Assembly (NCBI RefSeq): GCF_035920345.1
Contig: NZ_CP109149.1
Location: forward strand, 2,604,001-2,668,000
From: Nocardia vinacea
Lineage (GTDB): Bacteria; Actinomycetota; Actinomycetes; Mycobacteriales; Mycobacteriaceae
DNA length: 64,000 nt
Direction: 5' to 3'
Under the pieces are notes generated by a model. It ran no database searches, was not told where the DNA came from, and worked only from the letters and a program-made list of their open reading frames with translations. Below are positions 8,694 through 16,773 of the stretch, piece after piece (the stretch's first letter is position 1; each line of letters starts with the position of its first letter). The translations under genes and the position numbers were made by a program.

Positions 8694-8704
8694 ACACTCA
8701 GTGT
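8694..8704. promoter_or_regulatory. Short palindrome upstream of the membrane-protein gene
   Basis: ACACTCAGTGT is an 11-base palindrome 53 bases upstream of the membrane-protein start, next to a TTGACA on the minus strand (8707-8702). Its position at the expected promoter makes it operator-like. There is no stronger evidence. Confidence 0.3.
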
Positions 8705-8736
8705 CAATCTGTCATGGTGCGAGCGTCGAGATCGAG

Positions 8737-8937
8737 CTAGGCCCTCAGACGAGGTACCGGTGGGCGACTTCGGTAATTCCATCGAGGGCGCGCACGCGGA
8801 TCGGTCCCGTGATCGGCCATCTCCTCGCAATTCCAGCCCGTGCCGACACCGAATACGAAGCGCCCGTGCGAGATTCGGTCAAGTGTGGCGACCTCCTTCG
8901 CGGCGTGGATGACATCGCGCTTTCGATCGCCAACCAC
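8737..8937 (-). pseudogene. Remnant of an F420-dependent LLM-class oxidoreductase
   Basis: The minus strand encodes DVIHAAKEVATLDRISHG followed by RFVFGVGTGWNCEEMADHGT. This is the central, highly conserved segment of luciferase-like flavin/F420 monooxygenases, where a normal gene is about 280-330 codons. Only some 50 family residues survive. The frame then degenerates (RWNYRSRPPV) and stops. In another frame the end ALDGITEVAHRYLV looks like the family's C-terminus, so a large internal deletion is likely. No initiation signals are present. With the flanks, this fills the 320-base gap between the membrane protein and the lipase. Confidence 0.6.
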
Positions 8938-8961
8938 CCGGGGCAGACAACTCCGATACTT

Positions 8962-10305
8962 TCAATCGATGGTGCATCCCGTCACGGGCAATCCGTTCAA
9001 CCGGTCGACGAGATAGCCGATCGCGTTATTGGTTCCGTAGCCGTCGATCAGCTCCGGACCGAAGTGGTTCGGGATGGTGGTCCCGGACAGGATGGGCGGC
9101 AGCTCGTTGGTGCGGAAGGTGACGGTCGCGCCGTGGCCGCACCAGTCGGCCGCCAGTTGCCCGGCCTGGCCGTAGGGGACGGTGTCGTCATTGCGGCCGC
9201 TGGTGATGAACACCGGACTGGTCGGCTTCAGTGAGCCGATGCGCAGTCGGTCCAGAATGCCGACGAGTTCCGGGATCTCGCGCAAATGATCCGACATTGC
9301 GCGGTGGTCGACGGTGAAATCGGCGGACCGCATGAACGGGTGCAGGAAGATGACATCGGCGATGCACTCGTCGGCCAGCTCACGCAGCAGCGCCTTGCCC
9401 TCGGGCGTGGTGCGCGCGTCGAGTTGCGGTTGTAAGTCCGGATGGCGGGCGAGCAGGCCGTTGATAGCGAATCCGGTCACGCCGCTGATGAGCACTCCGT
9501 CGACCTGCCGCAATATCTCGGAGAGGTCCGCTGTCGGCGCACCGGCCCAGGTGCCCTTCAGATTCAATTCGGGGGCGTAGCCGGACTGCATCTCGGCCGC
9601 CGCGGCAGTCGCCCCGCCGCCTTGCGAATAGCCCCAGAAGGCCAGCGGGGTGTCGGTTCCGCTGCCGGACAGTGCATTCGCCGCGCGGGCCCCGTCGAGG
9701 ACAGCGTGCGCCTCCTCGATGCGGTTGACGTAGGTATGAACTCCAGGTGTGCCCATGCCGATGTAGTCGGTCACGAAAACGCGCGCGCCCAAGGAATTCC
9801 ATGCCAGCGCCGCGAGCGCCTCCTGATTGACCGACAGCGCCGGCGGCGTGACTCGGGCATAGACCCCCGTGGAGAAGGCCAGCGACATCGCGCACTGATC
9901 GCCTTGCCCCGTGGTGCCGGGGCCGATGATGATGGTCGGCCGCGGACCGGAGCCGCGCCATGGCTGGTCGGCATCGATGAAGATGCCGGTGGCCGCGACC
10001 GGGGCGTCGTCCTCGGTCCGCGTTGTGTACATGACCTGTTTCGCCGGTATCGGCCACTTGCCGTTGTCCGTCGGCTGCGCCAGGTACACCGAGGTATCGA
10101 CGGTCTTGATAACGGCTCCGCGCGTCGCGTCGAATTGTGCAGGGGGAACGTAGAAATCGTTCACCGGGTCGGCCGAGGCTTGCCCCGGCCCGACGCAGGC
10201 GACCACAGCGGCCAGGCTCAGCGCGCTCACGACCGCCATCACATGCCGAAACTTGTTCGGCCGCCGGCGATTCGATGCGGACCAGCGCCGTTGTCCTGAC
10301 ATCAT
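8962..10305 (-). CDS. Secreted LIP-family lipase/esterase
   Basis: A secreted alpha/beta hydrolase of the secretory lipase (LIP) family, 447 residues, likely acting on triacylglycerols or other lipid esters outside the cell. The N-terminus has a twin-basic, hydrophobic signal ending near QASADP. A cysteine in VVAC could instead serve as a lipobox. GYSQGGG carries the nucleophile serine. SGRNDDTVPYGQ supplies the late Asp, and the C-terminal HFGPELI the probable His. Cysteines near CIAD and the terminal GCTID suggest disulfides. I begin it at the ATG pair at 10305. The frame extends 49 codons further up but with Arg-rich, non-coding composition. Paired palindromes about 180 bases upstream probably control it. 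Confidence 0.88.
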   Translation of the reverse strand: MMSGQRRWSASNRRRPNKFRHVMAVVSALSLAAVVACVGPGQASADPVNDFYVPPAQFDATRGAVIKTVDTSVYLAQPTDNGKWPIPAKQVMYTTRTEDDAPVAATGIFIDADQPWRGSGPRPTIIIGPGTTGQGDQCAMSLAFSTGVYARVTPPALSVNQEALAALAWNSLGARVFVTDYIGMGTPGVHTYVNRIEEAHAVLDGARAANALSGSGTDTPLAFWGYSQGGGATAAAAEMQSGYAPELNLKGTWAGAPTADLSEILRQVDGVLISGVTGFAINGLLARHPDLQPQLDARTTPEGKALLRELADECIADVIFLHPFMRSADFTVDHRAMSDHLREIPELVGILDRLRIGSLKPTSPVFITSGRNDDTVPYGQAGQLAADWCGHGATVTFRTNELPPILSGTTIPNHFGPELIDGYGTNNAIGYLVDRLNGLPVTGCTID

Positions 10306-10480
10306 TCTTCTTTCTCTGCGGAGCTCCCGCGCGCACGAACCGCGCGTGTGTATGCGATGAAAGGAGTTGTGCCCCAAACGAATCGGACGCGGCAGGTCGC
10401 GTCGATGATGTCGACGCCTCGACCTGAATCGCGGTCCGGGCGAGCGCCGCACGAGTTGCGTGCGTCGTCGAGTCTTCGAG

Positions 10481-10511
10481 TAACCCGGTTATTGGCGGTA
10501 ACCAAGTTACC
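10481..10511. promoter_or_regulatory. Pair of related palindromes upstream of the lipase
   Basis: TAACCCGGTTA (10481-10491) and GGTAACCAAGTTACC (10497-10511) are both perfect palindromes built on the same TAACC/GGTTA half-sites, five bases apart. This is a typical array for a TetR- or MarR-type dimer, placed to control the leftward lipase. The rest of the 389-base gap (10306-10694) shows nothing I can support except the AAGGGA ribosome binding site of the next gene. Confidence 0.5.
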
Positions 10512-10694
10512 ACAGCTTCGTCATCGACTTCCCGGCGTTCGATCCCGACCTTTCCACTCAGCGGAAGTTGATCAGGGATAGGCCATCCAACCGTTGGTAT
10601 GAAGGTTGCGGGACAGCCGGTCCATGCAGCGTTCGCTCGGAGGACGCACAGCAGCGCCGCCTACTGATCGACAGACGGTCGAAGGGATGAACTG

Positions 10695-11003
10695 ATGCCG
10701 AAGGGATACGTGATCCTGACCGAAGCAATTCGGGATCCGGCGGGTATGGACGAGTACGGGCGTGCGGCGGGACGGTCGATGGCGGAATTCGGCGCGGCGC
10801 CCCTGGTCGTCGATGGCAATCCGGAGGTCCTCGAAGGTTCCTGGCACGGCGATCGGACGGTCGTGATGGAATTTCCCTCGGTGGAGGCTGCGCGCGCCTG
10901 GTACGAGTCGGAGAGCTACGCGCGAGCAAAGCCGTTGCGGCACGCAGCCGCCGACGCCAACGCGGTCATAGTCGCAGGTTTCGAAATGCCGCCGCATGAG
11001 TGA
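10695..11003 (+). CDS. DUF1330 family protein
   Basis: A 102-residue ferredoxin-like alpha/beta-barrel protein of the DUF1330 family. It opens with KGYVILTEAIRDPAGMDEY and carries the family's VLEGSWHGDRTVVMEFPSVEAARAWY core. These small dimeric proteins have no firmly assigned reaction. The ATG at 10695 follows AAGGGATGA. The 3' end overlaps the next gene by eight bases, so the two are translationally coupled in a short operon of DUF1330, LLM oxidoreductase, VOC protein and a broken isomerase. That setting suggests a catabolic or detoxifying side pathway for an organic substrate. Confidence 0.85.
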   Translation: MPKGYVILTEAIRDPAGMDEYGRAAGRSMAEFGAAPLVVDGNPEVLEGSWHGDRTVVMEFPSVEAARAWYESESYARAKPLRHAAADANAVIVAGFEMPPHE

Positions 11004-11961
11004 GATCGAACTCTCCTGCGCGTTGCCGCCGGGTCCGGAGTTCGCGGATCTGGCGGCACTGGCGGAAACTCTCGGCTATGCCCGGGTATGGATCTACGGT
11101 TCCGCCCCGCTGTGGGAGGACCCGTTCGTTCATCTGGCGCTGGCGGCGCAGCGGACCAGCCGGATCGGTCTCGGCACCGCCGTGCTGATTCCGACCGAAC
11201 GTTCGGAAATGGCGATGGCGAGTGCGATCGCGACAATCACACGCCTGTCCAGCGGCCGATTCCGCGCGTGTTTCGGTACCGGATTCACCGCCAGATCGGC
11301 GATGGGTCAGCGCCCGATGATCTTGCGCGCCTTGACGGAATACGTCACGGCCGTACGCACCCTGCTCGCGGGCGAGACCGCTGTCATCGACGGTCAACCG
11401 GCCCGGATGCTGCATGCCACCGGACTGGCCGCGCCGCGTCCGATCGATACGCCGTTGTGGCTGAGCGCTTTCGGCCCGCGCGGCGCCGAGCTGGCAACCT
11501 CGGTGGCCGACGGTGTCATCGGACCAGTCCATCCCACTTTGCCCACCGCCATCACCGTCTCCGGCACCGTGCTCGAGACCGGCGAAGACCGCGGATCGAG
11601 TCGAGTGCGCGATGCGATCGGTCCGTGCCGGGTCGTCGACTGGCATGTCGCCTATGCCGCCGGTGGTGCGGCGGCTGTCGACGCGATGCCCGGCGGTAGC
11701 GCGTGGCGCGAGGCGCTGGAATCCGAGACACCGGAAGACGAGCGGCGTCCGCGGGCATTCGAGGGTCACTTCACCCACCTTTCCGACCGCGATCGCTTGT
11801 TGCTCGAGCACATCGATGTCGCCACGATGGTCGGCGAGCGCTCGGAAATCGCGGCGGCAGTAGCGAACCTGGCCGCGGCGGGGTACCACGAGGTTGTGTA
11901 CATGCCGACCGGTCCCGACGTAGTCCGCGAACTGCGGGCCTTCGCATCGGTCGAGCACTGA
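10996..11961 (+). CDS. LLM-class flavin/F420-dependent oxidoreductase
   Basis: A 321-residue TIM-barrel oxidoreductase of the luciferase-like superfamily, using FMN or F420. Hallmarks are LAETLGYARVWIYGSAPLWEDPFVHLALAA near the start, RIGLGTAVLIPTER, and RLSSGRFRACFGTGFTARS, the usual active-site strand. The C-terminal half (VGERSEIAAAVANLAAAGYHEVVYMPTGPD) matches the family's closing helices. The length is normal. It overlaps the DUF1330 gene by eight bases and is followed by a VOC gene after 18 bases. The substrate is unknown. The VOC partner makes oxidative breakdown of an aromatic or alicyclic compound plausible, but this is inference. Confidence 0.85.
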   Translation: MSEIELSCALPPGPEFADLAALAETLGYARVWIYGSAPLWEDPFVHLALAAQRTSRIGLGTAVLIPTERSEMAMASAIATITRLSSGRFRACFGTGFTARSAMGQRPMILRALTEYVTAVRTLLAGETAVIDGQPARMLHATGLAAPRPIDTPLWLSAFGPRGAELATSVADGVIGPVHPTLPTAITVSGTVLETGEDRGSSRVRDAIGPCRVVDWHVAYAAGGAAAVDAMPGGSAWREALESETPEDERRPRAFEGHFTHLSDRDRLLLEHIDVATMVGERSEIAAAVANLAAAGYHEVVYMPTGPDVVRELRAFASVEH

Positions 11962-11979
11962 GGAAACGGAGCAACTTTC

Positions 11980-12516
11980 ATGCCAGTCCAGCGCCTGAAC
12001 CATGCCGTCCTGTTCGTCTCCGATGTGGAGCGCTCGGCCACGTTCTACCGCGAGGTCCTCGGCTTCCGACAGATCGGCGCAATTCCGGGTGGGGTCTTCC
12101 TGCAGGCGGCCGGTTCAGCCAACGACCATGACCTGGGTTTGTTCCGATCCACCGAACCGGCCGCTCCGCATCGCACCGGACGAGTCGGGCTGTACCACCT
12201 GGCCTGGGAGGTGGACACGCTGCGCGAATTGGGGCGGGTCAAGGATGCGCTGCGGGCGGCGGACGCCCTGACCGGAGCATCGAATCATGCGGTCACCAAG
12301 TCGCTGTACGGAGCCGACCCCGACGGCATCGAATTCGAGGTGTGCTGGTTGGTGCCGGATGCCGCGATCGAACAGGAGTTGCGAGGTATGGCCGCGCCGA
12401 CCATGCCGCTCGATCTCGCCGCGGAGATCACCCGATATGGCGCGGATACGCCCGGCGGCAAGCGTACGGATCATGCGGTCTGGCAGCGCTTCCTCGCGAG
12501 TGAGACTGCCGACTGA
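11980..12516 (+). CDS. VOC-superfamily (glyoxalase/extradiol dioxygenase-like) protein
   Basis: A 178-residue vicinal-oxygen-chelate protein with two beta-alpha-beta modules. The first starts LNHAVLFVSDVERSATFYREVLGF and the second VGLYHLAWEVDTLREL. The likely metal ligands are His in RLNHA, His in YHLAW, and Glu in GIEFEVCW, the order seen in type-I extradiol dioxygenases and glyoxalases. The ATG at 11980 follows GAGGAAACGGAG. It has a C-terminal extension of about 45 residues (from AIEQELRGM) not needed for the fold. It sits in the operon with the LLM oxidoreductase, possibly acting on its product. Confidence 0.85.
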   Translation: MPVQRLNHAVLFVSDVERSATFYREVLGFRQIGAIPGGVFLQAAGSANDHDLGLFRSTEPAAPHRTGRVGLYHLAWEVDTLRELGRVKDALRAADALTGASNHAVTKSLYGADPDGIEFEVCWLVPDAAIEQELRGMAAPTMPLDLAAEITRYGADTPGGKRTDHAVWQRFLASETAD

Positions 12517-12540
12517 CCAGCACTTCGAACGGGGAAGTGC

Positions 12541-12729
12541 ATGGAGCGCATCGGCATAGAACATCTCAGCGTCTTCGGTCTGCCACGGATCGAATTCGTC
12601 GACCTGGCAGCGGATCTTGGCGTCCCGAACATATCGACGTCACTGCAGAGCACCGGGAACAGCCCGCTCGGCTATCCGCACTTCTCACTCTCGACCGTAA
12701 GCGACCCGCAGCGAAATCCGGGGGTATGA
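12541..12729 (+). pseudogene. Truncated sugar-phosphate isomerase/epimerase-like gene
   Basis: The 62 codons begin MERIGIEHLSVFGLPRIEFV, then DLAADLGV, IST and GYPHFSL. This is the N-terminal first barrel unit of the xylose-isomerase-like TIM barrel family common in mycobacteria and Nocardia. Relatives are about 260-290 residues. Here the similarity ends near residue 52 and a stop comes at 62. The start has a GGGGAAG ribosome binding site 25 bases after the VOC stop, so the gene was once the last member of this operon. The following 200 bases contain no continuation I can recognise. Confidence 0.6.
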
Positions 12730-12936
12730 GCAGCACAGGTCTTGACTCCGGATGGCGCCTCGCGCACACTACCGAGCAGTAACCGGACAGCACAGTCCGG
12801 ATGGTGAGACCGCACAGCCGCCACCATGGCAGTCGCATCTCAATGATTTCCGCAGCCGCCGATCGACGGACCACCAGCCCCGCGGCCGACCGGAACGACC
12901 GACACGAAAGGCAACCCTCATTGCCGAGGGTCACCC

Positions 12937-14508
12937 ATGACATCATCGTTGCTCCCCCTGGCTCGGCGTTCCCTGGTGACGGTCGCGGCCACGGCACTGC
13001 TGTTACCGACCGGAACCCTCGCCGCCCAACCACAGTCGGATATGACCGGCAGTGTTCGCGAAATCTCCGGACTCACCGATATCGCCGTCGCCCGCGCCGA
13101 GTGCGGCCCCGGCTCCGACCCAGAATCCGGACACCAGGGCGACGTACCCGCCGCCGACCGGAACAACGGCCGCAGCACCCTCGGCTACCGCTGCAATATG
13201 TCGCAGGTCGGCAATTACGCGGGGCGCGGCGGGGGTATCTCCTCGGTCAGCTTCGACCACTGCGTCTACGTCGGCACCTTCTTCCCGGGCAACCTGCTGG
13301 GGCCCGAACAAGGTGTGCAGGTGCTCGACGTCTCCGATCCCACCGCGCCGGCGCTGACCGAAACATTGAACGAACCGGCGATGCGGGCCGGCACCTGGGA
13401 AAGCTTGAAGGTCAACGAAACTCGCAAGCTGCTCGTCGGCGCGGGCGCGCCGTTCATGACCGGCGCGGGTCTGCTTTCGGTCTACGACATCTCCGATTGC
13501 GCGCACCCTCGGCTGCTCAACCCGGGCGCCGGGACCAGTTTGAACATGCCACTGCCGATCACCGCACACGAGGGCGGCTTCTCCCCCGACGGCAACACCT
13601 ACTGGAGCTCGGGCGTCGCCCCTGGCCTGGTCAGCGCGGTCGATCTCACCGATCCGGCCAATCCGCGCGTCATCTGGCAGAACCTGCCCGGATTATCCAT
13701 GCACGGCTTCGGATTCACCCCCGACGGCAACACCATGTATCTCGCCAATAACTCCGGCGGACTCATGGTCCTCGACATCAGCGCTGTCCAGCGCCGCGAT
13801 CCGAATCCGCAAGTGCGCCAATTGGCCGATATCACCTGGACCGACGGTTGGGCCACCCAGCACAATATCCCGGTCACATATCGAGGCACGCCGTATGTCT
13901 TCGCCACCAATGAGGCCGGATCCGGCGGCGTAAAGCTGTTCGACGTCTCCGACGCGACGAATCCGCGCCTGCGCAACACCATCAAACTCGAGATCGATCT
14001 GCCCCAGAACCAGGACATCGCAATGGCTTCCGCCGCGGGCGGCTCGCTGTTCGCCTACGACGCGCACTACTGCGCCGCGGATCGGCCTGCCGATCCCACC
14101 GCACTGGCCTGCAGTTGGACCTCCTCCGGCATCCGCGTATTCGACGTCCGCGACCCGCTCGACATCCGCGAGATCGCCTACTACAACCCGCCCGCGCACA
14201 CTGGGCACAACACCGAGCTGACGAACTCGCCGCACGCACTCGCCTCGATCATCGGCCCACCGCTGCTCGCGTCCCCGACGGTGGTCCAGACCATATTGCA
14301 GGGCCAGTTCGATATGTCCGAGGCCGCCGGTCCGCGCACCGGCATGCTCGCCTTCGGCGATCTCTCCTCGGACTGGTGCTTCTCCGCGCCCGAATGGCGT
14401 GGCAACCAATTGTGGACGACCTGTGCCGATAATGGATTCCTTGCGCTGCAACTGGATTCGAGCGTCTACACCCCGCCTGCCGACCAGCATTCGACCATGG
14501 GCTCATGA
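12937..14508 (+). CDS. Secreted LVIVD-repeat beta-propeller protein
   Basis: A 523-residue exported protein with a signal peptide over about residues 1-30 (RRSLVTVAATALLLPTGTLA). The mature part has repeated blades with the pattern V-x-V-x-D-V-S/R-D-P: VQVLDVSDPTAPALT, LLSVYDISDCAHPRL, VSAVDLTDPANPRV, VKLFDVSDATNPRL and IRVFDVRDPLDIREI. This fits the LVIVD-repeat family, predicted beta-propellers at the bacterial cell surface. Several paired cysteines suggest disulfides. The stop codon overlaps the start of the DUF305 gene (ATGA), so the two are coupled. The role is unknown; a binding or metal-handling platform working with the DUF305 protein is inference. Confidence 0.85.
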   Translation: MTSSLLPLARRSLVTVAATALLLPTGTLAAQPQSDMTGSVREISGLTDIAVARAECGPGSDPESGHQGDVPAADRNNGRSTLGYRCNMSQVGNYAGRGGGISSVSFDHCVYVGTFFPGNLLGPEQGVQVLDVSDPTAPALTETLNEPAMRAGTWESLKVNETRKLLVGAGAPFMTGAGLLSVYDISDCAHPRLLNPGAGTSLNMPLPITAHEGGFSPDGNTYWSSGVAPGLVSAVDLTDPANPRVIWQNLPGLSMHGFGFTPDGNTMYLANNSGGLMVLDISAVQRRDPNPQVRQLADITWTDGWATQHNIPVTYRGTPYVFATNEAGSGGVKLFDVSDATNPRLRNTIKLEIDLPQNQDIAMASAAGGSLFAYDAHYCAADRPADPTALACSWTSSGIRVFDVRDPLDIREIAYYNPPAHTGHNTELTNSPHALASIIGPPLLASPTVVQTILQGQFDMSEAAGPRTGMLAFGDLSSDWCFSAPEWRGNQLWTTCADNGFLALQLDSSVYTPPADQHSTMGS

Positions 14509-15152
14509 CCCGGCGGACCTGGATCAGGAGTGCCGCGCTCGTCAGCCTCGCCGTGCTGCTGCTGGCGGTCGGCGCGGCCATCCGTCCGCTGCTGATAGCC
14601 GACGACAAGCCCGCACCGCCCGTCCTCAGCAGTACCGAGATCGGCTTCGCGCAGGATATGGTCGCGCATCACAGCCAGGCACTGGTCATGACGCAGCGAC
14701 TCGACACCGGAGTCGAACCGACGGTACGTGCGCTGGCACAACAGATTTCGGACACCCAGCGCACCGAGATCGGTATGTTGCTCGGCTGGCTGCGAATGGC
14801 TCGCGTGGTCACGATCAATCCGCACCCGATGGCGTGGATGCACACCGACCAAACGAACCTCACCCAGCACCAGCACGCGACCGGCACCGCCCCGGCGACC
14901 GGCGATCTCATGCCCGGCATGGCGACCCAGGCCGAACTCGACGCACTGGCGGCGGCGCGCGGTGCCGACGCGGGAGCGCTGTTCCTGCAACTCATGCAGC
15001 GCCACCATGCCGGTGGCATCCAGATGGCCCAGGCGGCCGAGCGCCAATTGTCCAGCGGCATCGTCAAACAGGCGGCACGCGACATGATCGACACACAGAG
15101 CCGTGAAGTCGGCCTGATGATGCTGTTGACACAGCGCAGCACCCCGAGCTGA
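14505..15152 (+). CDS. Membrane-anchored DUF305 protein
   Basis: A 215-residue protein with an N-terminal membrane anchor or uncleaved signal (SAALVSLAVLLLAVGAAI). Two DUF305 helical-bundle halves follow, each with a His pair: FAQDMVAHHSQALVMTQ and FLQLMQRHHAGGIQMAQ. Met- and His-rich stretches (HPMAWMHTDQTNLTQHQHA, LMPGMAT) suggest metal, perhaps copper, binding on the outer face, which is known or proposed for some DUF305 proteins. The start overlaps the stop of the LVIVD gene by four bases. A predicted 47-residue membrane peptide starts four bases after its stop. Confidence 0.88.
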   Translation: MTRRTWIRSAALVSLAVLLLAVGAAIRPLLIADDKPAPPVLSSTEIGFAQDMVAHHSQALVMTQRLDTGVEPTVRALAQQISDTQRTEIGMLLGWLRMARVVTINPHPMAWMHTDQTNLTQHQHATGTAPATGDLMPGMATQAELDALAAARGADAGALFLQLMQRHHAGGIQMAQAAERQLSSGIVKQAARDMIDTQSREVGLMMLLTQRSTPS

Positions 15153-15156
15153 CGCC

Positions 15157-15300
15157 GTGTTGACCACGGCAGTCATCAAGCGGCGACTCGTCATCCAGTA
15201 CTGCATGGAAGTACGCACCAGCCCACGGTGGCTGCGCCTTTTCACCGACATCTGGCTGCTCGCCTGCTGGGCTGCGGCGCTGACCGTATACCTGCACTGA
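15157..15300 (+). CDS. Small single-span membrane peptide
   Basis: A 47-codon reading frame starts at GTG 15157, four bases after the DUF305 stop. Its codons have the high G/C third positions of its neighbours. It encodes a basic front (KRRLVIQY, then RTSPRWLRLFTD) and one hydrophobic segment, IWLLACWAAALTVYL, ending at residue 47. An internal ATG at 15205 is an alternative start giving 31 residues. The spacing suggests cotranslation with the LVIVD-DUF305 pair and a peptide that sits in the membrane beside DUF305. No family is recognised. Confidence 0.5.
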   Translation: MLTTAVIKRRLVIQYCMEVRTSPRWLRLFTDIWLLACWAAALTVYLH

Positions 15301-15564
15301 CCCGGACATCGGCGTGGCGAGCGCGCCGAAGCCGGCCATTCGGTTACGCGGCAGCAATGCCGCGTCCGCCTGTCGGAGCGACCGAGAAATCGACCAGTCG
15401 AGGGCAAGCGACCGAGCGGGATACCGATGACCTCGGTGAACGCCCTGGCCCGAGACGACGCTTCAACGATGCGAGGAAAACCCAACATGCCGAGCACACG
15501 ACCTTGCTACCATTTAGCAAACATCGCGTAGCGGGCGCCCTGCGACTTGGAGAGGCGTATTGCA

Positions 15565-16536
15565 ATGATTCCCACATGGTGTCGATGGGCCGGGGCGGTG
15601 GCCATATTGGCTGCGGCGACCACGGCATGTTCATCGGATAACGACGGAAAGCCGGCGTCGCAGGGGACAACAAGCGCCGCGACTACGAGCAAGGTGGCGG
15701 ACACCGGAAAGTTCGTGCCCAAGTACGAGCGTGCGATGGCTTCGGACCTTGCCAAAGAAGGCAAGGACGCCATTCAAGACAACAAGGTCCTCGAAGAGCT
15801 CACCGATGCCCTCGGGACGATGTACAAGCTACCCAAGGACATTCCCGTCATCGCCAAGGAATGTGGCGAGTTCAACGCGTACTGGGACCCGAAGAACCAG
15901 TCGCTGATCCTCTGTTACGAGATGTTCGCGGTCGCCGAGAGATACGCGAAGATGCAGGCTGCCGATCCTGCGAATGCGAATTCTATGGGAACTACTGACA
16001 TTTTCAACCTTTACTTCGACGGCGTAACTCGCATGATCACCTTCCACGAGTCCGCACACATGGCGATCAACCTGTATTCGCTCCCCGCGACAGGACGTGA
16101 AGAGGACTCCGCGGACCAGCTCGGCGCCCTGGTCCTATTGACCATCCCCGGTCCCCTCGGTGCCGGTAGCGTGGCCGCGGCGGCCGACTTCTGGTTCGCC
16201 GTCTCCGATGATCCGGCAAGTCTCGATGCGCGCACCTTCGCCGACGAACACTCGCTGAGTCAGGTACGCGCCTACAACCTGGAGTGCTGGACCTACGGCT
16301 CCAACCCCAACGTGCTGGACGTGCTTGTGAACAAACCGGGTGAGCCAGAGAAGAAAGGGTTCCTGCCATATCAGCGTGCTGCGGGGTGTCCCGATGAGTA
16401 CAACCGAATGAAGGCCGCGTGGGAGACCCTTTTGAAGCCCTATATCGAGACCAGTCTCGGCGCACCCGCCAGCAATACCCCGAGTGCGACACCTTCTTCG
16501 ACTACCCAAACGCATTCCACCACCCCTACGCGCTAG
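15565..16536 (+). CDS. DUF4344-type metallopeptidase-like lipoprotein
   Basis: A 323-residue exported lipoprotein. The signal is MIPTWCRWAGAVAILAAATT with the lipid cysteine at about residue 22 (TTACSS), followed by a Ser/Thr linker. The body matches the DUF4344 putative metallopeptidase pattern. CGEFNAYWDPKNQSLILCYE precedes the zinc-type motif HESAH (His161, Glu162, His165). GREEDSADQLGALVLL, with its third-ligand Glu/Asp, comes next, then CWTYGSNP and AAGCPDEY. A Ser/Thr/Pro-rich tail closes it. The ATG at 15565 has GGAGAGG ten bases upstream, whereas an earlier in-frame TTG lies on the ribosome site itself. Codon use is visibly less GC-rich than around it, hinting at separate ancestry. 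Confidence 0.82.
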   Translation: MIPTWCRWAGAVAILAAATTACSSDNDGKPASQGTTSAATTSKVADTGKFVPKYERAMASDLAKEGKDAIQDNKVLEELTDALGTMYKLPKDIPVIAKECGEFNAYWDPKNQSLILCYEMFAVAERYAKMQAADPANANSMGTTDIFNLYFDGVTRMITFHESAHMAINLYSLPATGREEDSADQLGALVLLTIPGPLGAGSVAAAADFWFAVSDDPASLDARTFADEHSLSQVRAYNLECWTYGSNPNVLDVLVNKPGEPEKKGFLPYQRAAGCPDEYNRMKAAWETLLKPYIETSLGAPASNTPSATPSSTTQTHSTTPTR

Positions 16537-16773
16537 GCGAGTCGTCGTCCCGCTGTCTCTACGACAACGGATGCTGTTGACGTCGCAGGCGGCCACAGCG
16601 TTCACCTTCGGGGCGAATGCCCGCCTCCAAGGGTGTGGGTTTGCTCCACCTCAGGTGTCTATTTCCTGCCGTCGTATGCCCGGACCATAGATCACGAGCC
16701 ATTGGTACCGGGAAGTCCAGACGTGGATTGGTCCCATCCACAATTCGACGACAGACACCCATGGAGGCAAAAA

